Positions 24,999 to 31,999 of a stretch of 32,911 bases of DNA are shown here, piece by piece; position 1 is the first letter of the stretch; the number at the start of each line of letters is the position of its first letter. The translations under genes were made by a program, and so were the position numbers. The DNA comes from Sphingomonadaceae bacterium (GTDB lineage Bacteria; Pseudomonadota; Alphaproteobacteria; Sphingomonadales; Sphingomonadaceae): the NCBI GenBank assembly GCA_947455865.1, contig CANGQZ010000010.1, positions 1 to 32,911 on the forward strand. The letters run 5' to 3'. The notes under the pieces were generated by a model that did no database searches, was not told the origin of the DNA, and was given only the letters and a program-made list of their open reading frames with translations.

Positions 24999-25002
<4 letters not shown>
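24049..25002 (-). CDS. ftsX: Cell division protein FtsX
   Basis: The protein is 317 aa. A cytosolic N-terminus is followed by a first helix (IPWVLAIMVALMTIAGAGGLAL), a periplasmic domain of about 100 residues (starting AAAVELSGGITVQIVEA), and three C-terminal helices. The conserved NRDTIEIVHLLGGTDTQIARLFQRS lies between helices 2 and 3. FtsX is the membrane part of the FtsEX complex that activates peptidoglycan hydrolases at the division site. The ATG overlaps the ftsE stop by ATGA. The sequence diverges from enterobacterial FtsX, as usual in alphaproteobacteria, but gene order and the LLGGT motif are decisive. Confidence 0.92.
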
Positions 25003-25745
<743 letters not shown>

Positions 25746-25908
25746 CGGCTGATACTTGTCGTCACGGCGCTGATGGCTCCCCGGCCAGATGCGACCGACC
25801 CCGAGCAGGCTATAGCCACCTATCGATGTGGAAAAAAGAGGCGCTTACGCACACTTGCGCCGCTGCGGCCTTGTCCCTGCCGCGCCAAGCGTGCTTTATC
25901 ACCGCACA

Positions 25909-26679
25909 ATGATAATCGCCTGCCCAGCCTGCGCGACGCGCTATGTCGTCCCCGACAGCGCCATCGGTGTGGACGGGCGCACGGTACGCTGCGCCAAATG
26001 CCGCCACAGCTGGTTCCAGTCCGGCCCGGAATTGCCCGAGGCGCCGGCATCTGCTGCTGCGCCGGCTCCTTCCCCCCAACCTGCTCCGGCAGCAGCACCG
26101 GCTCCACCGGCAGCTGCCGCCACCGAAGCCCCTGTCCCGCCTTCGCTGCGCGACGAGGCGCGGCCCGCGGCAAGCTATACCGACGACAGCCTGGCGGGCG
26201 ATTTTGGCGAGGCCCCGTCGAGCTTCGATCACGCCCCGCCGTTCCGGCCGCGGCGCAACTGGCTCAAGCTCTACACCATCGCCGCCGGGGTATTCGCGGC
26301 GGTCTCGTTTGCGGGGATCGGCGCGGTGGCGTGGTACGGCCTGCCCGACTGGGCACCGCTGGCCCGGCCCACGTTCGCCGAGGCGCAGCCCGATCTGGTG
26401 CTCGAGTTCCCGCCGAACCGGCAGGACCGCCGCACCCTGCCCAACGGCGCCGAATTCTTCGGAGCGAGCGGCAAGGTTACCAACGTGGGGCGCGAGCGAC
26501 GGTCGGTGCCGCCGATCCTGGTGGTGCTGCGCGACAGCAACAACCGCATCGTCTATTCGCTCGATGTGGTGCCGGCCAAACGCCAGCTTGCCCCCGGCGA
26601 GAGCGTGACCGTCAACGAAGCCGTGACCGACGTGCCGCGCACCGCCAAATCCGCCGAAATCGGCTGGAAACCGGGCTAA
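25909..26679 (+). CDS. MJ0042-type zinc-ribbon membrane protein (DUF3426-like C-terminus)
   Basis: The product is 256 aa from ATG 25909; the track's earlier start (25828) lacks similarity. It opens with the zinc ribbon MIIACPACATRYVVPDSAIGVDGRTVRCAKCRHSW (C5, C8, C28, C31). A low-complexity Ala/Pro linker (about 43-85) follows, then a membrane helix (LYTIAAGVFAAVSFAGIGAVAWYG). The C-terminal domain, GAEFFGASGKVTNVGRERRSVPPILVVLRD...LDVVPAKRQLAPGESVTV, looks like the DUF3426 beta domain. Function is unknown. Divergence from ftsEX is a familiar arrangement in alphaproteobacteria and suggests shared promoter DNA or an envelope role. Confidence 0.85.
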   Translation: MIIACPACATRYVVPDSAIGVDGRTVRCAKCRHSWFQSGPELPEAPASAAAPAPSPQPAPAAAPAPPAAAATEAPVPPSLRDEARPAASYTDDSLAGDFGEAPSSFDHAPPFRPRRNWLKLYTIAAGVFAAVSFAGIGAVAWYGLPDWAPLARPTFAEAQPDLVLEFPPNRQDRRTLPNGAEFFGASGKVTNVGRERRSVPPILVVLRDSNNRIVYSLDVVPAKRQLAPGESVTVNEAVTDVPRTAKSAEIGWKPG

Positions 26680-26691
26680 GCGCGGCCAGAA

Positions 26692-27372
26692 TCAGCCGGT
26701 CAAAGAATCGCCGACGCCGACCATCTTGCCCCGCGTGATGTAGACCGGCGTACCGAGCTTCGTGATGCCGAACAGCTTCTTCGCGAACGGGGCGGGCACA
26801 CCGACGCAGCCGTGGCTGGCATAGCCGTTCTCGACCGTGGTGGCGTGGATCGTGATCCCATCGTTGGTCAGGCGCATCATGTAGGGCATCGGCGCGCCGT
26901 CATAGATGTTGGATTTGTGATCGGCGTTCTTCTCGGTGATCGGGAACAGGCCGGTGGGAGTGGGCTTTTCCTGTGTGCCGAGCAGCACCGCGGTCGCCGC
27001 GATCTCATAGCCGCCGCGGAACACCGAGAGTACCCGCGCATCGAGATCGACCGTGATAACCAGCGGCCCGGCGGGCACGCCGGCCTCATCCCAGTGCCAA
27101 TCGCCATAACGGATCGGGCCATCGATCGGGAGGATGCGCTTGATGACGAAGCGCTCGTCCTTGGCCGGCGCGGCGCTGGGAGCGGGGGCAGGCGCGGCAG
27201 CGACCGGCGCGGCCGAGCCGACCATTTCGGGGGCAACCTCGATCGCCAACGCGGGATCGCTCGCCGCAGCAGCGGGCGGCGGCCCTTTGCCGGCGATCAG
27301 GCTCGCGCCAACCAGCCCCAGCCCGGCCGCCACCGCCACCAGTCCGATCCAGCCCCGGGTTCTCAACTGCAT
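26692..27372 (-). CDS. L,D-transpeptidase (YkuD domain)
   Basis: The product is about 226 aa from ATG 27372 with AGAGG five bases upstream; the track's GTG at 27393 is less likely. One N-terminal membrane helix or uncleaved signal (GWIGLVAVAAGLGLVGASLIA) is followed by an Ala/Pro-rich spacer. The YkuD domain runs from LVITVDLDARVLSVFRGGYEI through KPTPTGLFPI to the active-site ITIHATTVENGYASHGCVGVP, with the catalytic His and Cys in place. Such enzymes make 3-3 peptidoglycan cross-links or attach proteins to peptidoglycan, using periplasmic tetrapeptide donors. The specific role of this copy cannot be told. Confidence 0.92.
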   Translation of the reverse strand: MQLRTRGWIGLVAVAAGLGLVGASLIAGKGPPPAAAASDPALAIEVAPEMVGSAAPVAAAPAPAPSAAPAKDERFVIKRILPIDGPIRYGDWHWDEAGVPAGPLVITVDLDARVLSVFRGGYEIAATAVLLGTQEKPTPTGLFPITEKNADHKSNIYDGAPMPYMMRLTNDGITIHATTVENGYASHGCVGVPAPFAKKLFGITKLGTPVYITRGKMVGVGDSLTG

Positions 27373-27473
27373 AGCCGCCTCTTGTGACCTCACCGTGCCT
27401 TGTCGCGCAAGTGCCGGCGAGTCGCCAGCGGCGCGGCGGCGGCGTCCCGTGGCGGGACTTGGGGGCCGGCAAA

Positions 27474-27501
27474 GGTTAAGGGTTGGCGGTTAAGGGGTGG
27501 C
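27474..27501. repeat. 14-bp tandem duplication at the maoC 3' end
   Basis: GGTTAAGGGTTGGC is followed immediately by GGTTAAGGGGTGGC, two 14-base copies with one mismatch. The second copy contains the maoC stop codon (TTA on the plus strand at 27490-27492). It looks like a small slippage duplication in the gap between the L,D-transpeptidase start and maoC. Confidence 0.6.
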
Positions 27502-27972
27502 GGGGCGGCGGGCGAAAAGCCAGCGCCACTCACCCTCGATCACCACGTCGTCCGCCCCGCGCACGATGGTGTAGGCGAACGTCACCTTGCCCTGCGGCTT
27601 GACCGCGTGCGGGCGGACCTCGGTGACTTCCAGTTCAAGCCGGACGGTGTCACCGAATAGCACCGGCGCCTTATAGCGGATAGTCTGCTCGATGATCGCA
27701 AGGCCGGTGCCCGCTGAAAGGCCCAGCCGCTCCATCAGCCCGGAGGCGATGGCGATGGTGGCGAGCCCCGGCGGAAACGCGCCGCCGAACAGGCCATGCT
27801 TGGCGGCATAATCATAATCGACGTGCATCGGGTTCATATCGCCGCTGAACATCGCCCAGAACAAGCCATCCGCCGCAGTGACCGTGCGGCCCTGCGTGAC
27901 GATACGCTCACCGACGGTGAAATCCTCAAGGTAGCGGGCGGCAGGCCCGATATAGCGCGGTTGGACAGTCAT
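27490..27972 (-). CDS. MaoC family hydratase/dehydratase
   Basis: The protein is 160 aa, a single hot-dog fold. It has RYLEDFTVGERIVTQGRTVTAADGLFWAMFSGDMNPMHVDYDYAAKHGLFGGAFPPGLATIAIASGL; the D-x-N-P-x-H hydratase 2 motif (GDMNPMHVD) supplies the catalytic Asp/His. TIRYKAPVLFGDTVRLELEV is the second conserved half. MaoC-type enzymes hydrate enoyl-CoA esters; the chain specificity cannot be read here. AAAAAGGA lies about eight bases before the ATG. It borders the AT-rich accessory block, whose operon is transcribed toward it on the same strand, so a functional link is possible but not shown. Confidence 0.9.
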   Translation of the reverse strand: MTVQPRYIGPAARYLEDFTVGERIVTQGRTVTAADGLFWAMFSGDMNPMHVDYDYAAKHGLFGGAFPPGLATIAIASGLMERLGLSAGTGLAIIEQTIRYKAPVLFGDTVRLELEVTEVRPHAVKPQGKVTFAYTIVRGADDVVIEGEWRWLFARRPATP

Positions 27973-28084
27973 GCGCGGCGTCCTTTTTCCCGTGACAGCG
28001 CCGGGGTTGCCCGTCGCAGGCAGGTTAGCGCAGTCACAGTGACAAGTGCAATTTTATTGCAATCGATTAATCATACAGATGATG

Positions 28085-28103
28085 CCGCCATATTTAATGG
28101 CGG
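28085..28103. repeat. Hairpin with AT-rich flank downstream of the accessory operon
   Basis: CCGCCAT and ATGGCGG are 7-bp perfect arms around ATTTA, followed on the plus strand by AAAAATTTTAATTT. It lies between maoC and the accessory operon. On the minus strand, where the operon would need to stop, no T-run follows, so it is at best a weak or rightward terminator. Confidence 0.45.
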
Positions 28104-28173
28104 AAAAATTTTAATTTATCAATTCGAGTCAATCTCATGATTCACTACCGACGTTTTATTTCGATGCTTTGGT

Positions 28174-28190
28174 GCAATAATAATTATTGC
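28174..28190. repeat. 17-bp near-perfect palindrome GCAATAATAATTATTGC
   Basis: The arms are perfect 8-mers around a single central A. It lies 21 bases beyond the stop of the small helical protein gene in AT-rich DNA. Symmetry of this sort is typical of a dimeric-repressor site, but the position after a gene end also allows a transcript-end hairpin. No regulator is identified. Confidence 0.5.
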
Positions 28191-28211
28191 CGCCTAATGA
28201 GATACTGCAAA

Positions 28212-28697
28212 TTACATATTGTCTGTAGAGTCGAAGCCATAGCCATAAAACAATTCGCGTTCACGCCCTGATTGAGCCTGTTCGAAAGCCAGTCCGGTGC
28301 GGACGGCGTATGAGGTGAATTCGGCGCGGCCGTCTTCGCTGGCCGCGTCGATCAAATGGCACACAGCGGCACTTAAGCTCGCAATTACATCACGTGACGG
28401 TACGTATCGGTCACTTCCACCGAGTACAGCCTTGAGCGCGGTTGCGGCCGACATCGTGGCGGCGCCACCATCGGCTTGGGCCGCCAAACCGGAACCAAGC
28501 TCGAAAATGGCGGCTTGATCAGTTGCCATCAATGGGCCGAGCTTGTCCAACTGGCCGGAGACGATCTTAAGGTGGCCAATGCTCAGTTGCGTCAGTTCTA
28601 TTGCCAGCTTGGCTTGTTCCGGCAAACTAGGGATTATGACCGCCTCCAGGGCCCGGGCGATGCTATCCAGCCGCTCTTCAACCGTGGGCAGGATCAT
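28212..28697 (-). CDS. Hypothetical helical protein paired with the APH-like kinase
   Basis: The protein is 161 aa, nearly all predicted helix: MILPTVEERLDSIARALEAVIIPSLPEQAKLAIELTQLSIGHLKIVSGQLDKLGPLMATDQ, then an Ala-rich middle and DVIASLSAAVCHLIDAASEDGRAEFTSYAVRTGLAFEQAQSGRERELFYGYGFD. No signal peptide and no motif I recognise. The ATG overlaps the kinase stop by ATGA, so it is made together with that enzyme and may be its partner or an accessory subunit. It is the last gene of the leftward accessory operon. Confidence 0.75.
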   Translation of the reverse strand: MILPTVEERLDSIARALEAVIIPSLPEQAKLAIELTQLSIGHLKIVSGQLDKLGPLMATDQAAIFELGSGLAAQADGGAATMSAATALKAVLGGSDRYVPSRDVIASLSAAVCHLIDAASEDGRAEFTSYAVRTGLAFEQAQSGRERELFYGYGFDSTDNM

Positions 28698-29866
28698 AAT
28701 TCCTCCAGCAGCAATCGAGTCAACTCAGATGCAAACATCGGAGTCGTAGCACCCATGTAAGTAAGCATTACATCTTGATGGCTGTGTTTACGCCGCGCCA
28801 CGGATAATCCGCTTGCAGCAACGACGATATAGGTTTTGAGCACAGCCAGTATCTCATAGAAACGAAGCGTTGCACGGTTTACTATCCTACCACTCGCCTC
28901 TTCATAAGCCACAATGAAATCTTCACGTTCATACAAGTCAACAGCAAAGAACTTTTTGTCCTCAAATACACCAAATAGGCGCATTAAAATCCAAGCTAAA
29001 TCTTCATGATAGTCACCAATTCGCGCCAGCTCCCAATCAAGGATAGCTGTTATTTCCGCACGATTCTCATCAAAGAGATAGTTCCCCGTCCTGTAGTCAC
29101 CGTGCGTAAACACTAAATCGCTGCAGGCGGGCAGCTTTTTTTCCAACCATCGCCAAGCGATGGTAACAACTGGTCGTTCCTCGATCTTGTCCAGCCGCCA
29201 TATCGCATCCCAGAAACCGATTGACCAGCGCGCGGCCTGATAAGGATCGCTATCCGGAACGTCGAAGCCGGGAAGGGGCAGCGACCGCCAATCGTAAGCG
29301 TGAATCGCCACAAGATATGTCATGAATTGACGCTTCATCCGGCTGCGAAGCGGCTCGCCCAGGCGTGTTCCAAGCCCCGAAACACGATCTTGCGAAACCG
29401 ATGGCTTGGTCACCCCACTGACAAAACGGGTAATCATTGCCGGCCGATTGAAATACGCCCCTGCGTGATCCAGCAAAACAGGCTCTGGTACCGGCACCCG
29501 CCCCTGCATCGCCGTCAATGCGGCAAATTCGCGCCGGCAATCAGTTTCGATGATCGGGCTTTTCGGATCGGTCCGTAGAACATAACGGCAAGATTTTTCG
29601 CCCCCGCCAGCCTCTGCGCGGTGATGCCAGTCGAACAGGAACTGCTCTTTGGACGCGCCGCCGCCCAGCCGGTTTACCGAACCAATCCGACCCTGCCACC
29701 CTTCGGCCACCAACATCCGCTCTAGGCAGACCGTTACATCGGCAACCGAAGCTAGTTGATATGGGGGTAAGGCCTGCGCGACCCGCCGACGTTCGACAAG
29801 ACCTGCCCAAGCCGGCTCCATATCGAACTGCCGCCGCAAGATTGCCGTCGGTTCAACTCTATTCAT
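28694..29866 (-). CDS. APH-fold phosphotransferase family protein (ACAD10/11-kinase-like)
   Basis: The protein is 390 aa. The N-lobe has VNRLGGGASKEQFLFDWH (nucleotide loop) and YVLRTDPKSP with REFAALTAMQGRVPVPEPVLLD. The C-lobe has the catalytic loop LVFTHGDYRTGNYLFD (HGDxxxxN) and metal-binding AILDWELARIGDYHEDLAWI. This is the choline/aminoglycoside-kinase superfamily, in the branch that includes the kinase part of ACAD10/11-type proteins, which act on hydroxy-acyl substrates, rather than typical resistance enzymes. The substrate is unknown. It starts nine bases after the CrtC/AttH-like gene and overlaps the helical protein. Codons are AT-richer than the chromosome around it. Confidence 0.85.
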   Translation of the reverse strand: MNRVEPTAILRRQFDMEPAWAGLVERRRVAQALPPYQLASVADVTVCLERMLVAEGWQGRIGSVNRLGGGASKEQFLFDWHHRAEAGGGEKSCRYVLRTDPKSPIIETDCRREFAALTAMQGRVPVPEPVLLDHAGAYFNRPAMITRFVSGVTKPSVSQDRVSGLGTRLGEPLRSRMKRQFMTYLVAIHAYDWRSLPLPGFDVPDSDPYQAARWSIGFWDAIWRLDKIEERPVVTIAWRWLEKKLPACSDLVFTHGDYRTGNYLFDENRAEITAILDWELARIGDYHEDLAWILMRLFGVFEDKKFFAVDLYEREDFIVAYEEASGRIVNRATLRFYEILAVLKTYIVVAASGLSVARRKHSHQDVMLTYMGATTPMFASELTRLLLEEL

Positions 29867-29875
29867 CAGAGTGTA

Positions 29876-30835
29876 TCACACGCGCACGTGGTTAGTCGGC
29901 CAGGCATCGAAATAGATGCCGTAACCGGGCTCGCTCAAATCGGGGCTCCACCACTTGGCCATTGCTAAGGCAGATGCACAGTTGCCATAAAGCTGCCAAG
30001 GATGATTGCAAACCATTGATCCTCGGATAATATGTTTCAGGTCGTCAACATCGATAAACTCTATTTCCGAGTAAATTGGCCATATGCCATTACGAATTGT
30101 GCGAACTGATCCGCCCTTCAGTCCGCGAACTCGGCCGTTTAACAATGCATATCCATGACGAAAGGTATGCTGTTCACCAATTTTTGCGTTTTGGTCGAAA
30201 TGAAATATCGAATGTATAACATAATCTTTGCTAAAATGCGCATTGATCCATGCCATCGGATGGTAATCATTCTCCCATCGCTCTCCCCAACTATGGTCCA
30301 TCGTCGAGATGCAGTCGATGGGGTAGTCAACTCCATTGATCGTTAGAGTTCCAGTAGCATGAACGCTCATGTCAAAATGGGACGCGTAAGCGGATCCAAA
30401 GCCGGAGTTTTGAATTGCGGTTGCCGCATCGATCGCGGCCATCGGATCCATTTCGGGGTCATGGATATCGTATGGAGGCATAAGCGCGTTCATGCGGACA
30501 TCGATCTGGACGCCGGACGAATCATATTTCAAGTGGTAGGCCGAAAGCGACAGCGCCTCGTAGGAGAGCCCTCCCGGCAAAGAAAAGCGGGACGCTTTCA
30601 CCGGGATCGGATTGTAATTAGTCACGTCAGAAAATAGGCAATCCTGAAACGAATCCGACCAACGATCTATGATCTCAACATGATATTCTGTTGCCCCTAC
30701 TCCTGCGCGATGGACGTAGTATATCCAAGCAAGGGTATTGTGTTCGGGAATGTAGAAAAAGAAGTATCCTGTTTCTGCCCAGCTGTGAGAAGGATTGGCA
30801 GGAGTATGGAACTCTATATCACGGTCAGATATCAT
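29876..30835 (-). CDS. CrtC/AttH-like (DUF7064/DUF7065-type) protein
   Basis: The protein is 319 aa with no signal peptide. The N-terminal half has SHSWAETGYFFFYIPEHNTLAWIYYVHRAGVG and the C-terminal half DYPIDCISTMDHSWGERWEND...MAWINAHFSKDYVIHSIFHF. The paired beta-barrel layout with D-H-S-W-G recalls the AttH / hydroxyneurosporene-synthase (carotenoid hydratase CrtC) superfamily and what I recall as DUF7064/DUF7065 proteins. Enzymatic or lipid-binding function is not established for this branch. GTGAGG lies a few bases before the ATG. It is the first gene of the leftward accessory operon, divergent from an AraC regulator. Codon use is clearly AT-richer than the flanks. Confidence 0.6.
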   Translation of the reverse strand: MISDRDIEFHTPANPSHSWAETGYFFFYIPEHNTLAWIYYVHRAGVGATEYHVEIIDRWSDSFQDCLFSDVTNYNPIPVKASRFSLPGGLSYEALSLSAYHLKYDSSGVQIDVRMNALMPPYDIHDPEMDPMAAIDAATAIQNSGFGSAYASHFDMSVHATGTLTINGVDYPIDCISTMDHSWGERWENDYHPMAWINAHFSKDYVIHSIFHFDQNAKIGEQHTFRHGYALLNGRVRGLKGGSVRTIRNGIWPIYSEIEFIDVDDLKHIIRGSMVCNHPWQLYGNCASALAMAKWWSPDLSEPGYGIYFDAWPTNHVRV

Positions 30836-31009
30836 TTTGCCTCACCCAGCAATAAGTGGCTGCAGGCTCAGCTCGCCAGGCAGCCCACACCTACATCAAA
30901 TGTAGGCATATCGGGGGGGCTTGCGCGGCGCTTTCGGATTTTTGCGAGTCTATCCAAATCTTGCTACCTTCCCAGAATAATGTCCGTGCGGTCACGGGGA
31001 AGGGAGAGG
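30836..31009. promoter_or_regulatory. Divergent control region with operator-like palindrome CCTACAT-caa-ATGTAGG
   Basis: If the AraC gene starts near 31015, about 175 bases separate it from the divergent operon. They contain a perfect 7-bp inverted repeat at 30890-30906 (CCTACAT, CAA, ATGTAGG). GTAGGCAT occurs at the right arm (30903-30910) and again at 31010-31017 next to the AraC ribosome site. This is a plausible site for the AraC protein or another regulator; binding is inferred. Confidence 0.45.
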
Positions 31010-31878
31010 TAGGCATTACATTACCGGCACTTGATGGCGTCCGCGCGCTTTCGTCTGCCACGCACACGGAGCCGCTGGCGCGCGCCAAACACGCCGATAC
31101 AGATATCTGCACTTGGGCCATCGGGCCGGACTCTTATGAGCACGAAGCAGTTCCGGATATTCTGATCGGCTTGCTGACCGACGGAGACGTCGCTTGGCGC
31201 TCTGCTGCGCTCGGCAGGCACGGGATCTTCAGGCATGGTTTTGCTGCCGTAATCCCGGCAGGCACTCGCCTGCGCATGGCGCCTGCCAGGCCGTTGACCG
31301 CCACGACCCTCCATATCTCGCCAGAGCGAGCCAATTGCATTTTCGCGATTGATGATGGTAGCCGCCTCCTGACGCAGGCTTCGCTTCGGATCGGGTGGAA
31401 TAATCCTCTGGTCAGCTCGAGCCTTGCTGCCTTGGCCGATGAAATTCGCCAACCGAGCATGAAAGGGTCGCTGTTTCTTGATTCTGTTATTGCGCTGGTG
31501 CTTCATCAAGCACTCTACGCACCTAGCGGGGATGGCGACCTCGCCGAGCAAAGGCGGCTTTCTGCAACAACCTTGCGCCTTATCGAAAATCATGTGCGCG
31601 ACCGGCTGGATGAACCTATAGGACTGCAGGATCTTTCACAGATGGCGGGCCTCAGCCAGTTCCATTTCAGCAAAGTGTTCAAAGCACAAACGGGACTTAC
31701 CCCGCATCAATATGTGGTCAGAGAGCGCATCGCGAGAGCCAAGACGTTATTGAGTGACCGGCAGCGGTCGATCACGGAGATCGCCCTCGCCGTAGGATTC
31801 TCCAGCCATTCCCACTTTTCGTCAGTGTTCAGGGCATACGTCGGTGTACCTCCACGGACGTTCCGGCAATCACGATGA
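30856..31878 (+). CDS. AraC family transcriptional regulator
   Basis: The last about 100 residues form two AraC helix-turn-helix motifs: IGLQDLSQMAGLSQFHFSKVFKAQTGLTPHQYVVRERIARAKTLL and SITEIALAVGFSSHSHFSSVFRAYVGVPPRTFRQ. The N-terminal domain (ALDGVRALSSATHTEPLARAKH...FAAVIPAGTRLRMAPARPL) is probably the effector-sensing barrel. The coordinates give the open frame from the first GTG, which has no ribosome site and leaves only 20 bases to the divergent gene. A strong GGGAAGGGAGAGG is followed five bases later by an in-frame ATT at 31015, and recognisable protein begins there. I think that is the real start. It likely controls the divergent operon. Confidence 0.88.
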   Translation: MAAGSARQAAHTYIKCRHIGGACAALSDFCESIQILLPSQNNVRAVTGKGEVGITLPALDGVRALSSATHTEPLARAKHADTDICTWAIGPDSYEHEAVPDILIGLLTDGDVAWRSAALGRHGIFRHGFAAVIPAGTRLRMAPARPLTATTLHISPERANCIFAIDDGSRLLTQASLRIGWNNPLVSSSLAALADEIRQPSMKGSLFLDSVIALVLHQALYAPSGDGDLAEQRRLSATTLRLIENHVRDRLDEPIGLQDLSQMAGLSQFHFSKVFKAQTGLTPHQYVVRERIARAKTLLSDRQRSITEIALAVGFSSHSHFSSVFRAYVGVPPRTFRQSR

Positions 31879-31999
31879 TCAAGCGGGTAACCGGCGGTTT
31901 TCGGCTCTATGCCACGCCGTCATGCAAACTGCGGTGATGCAGAATTCAGGCTTTCGATGGCTTGTAACCCAAACATCAGAAAATGGGCGCGGATCGACC

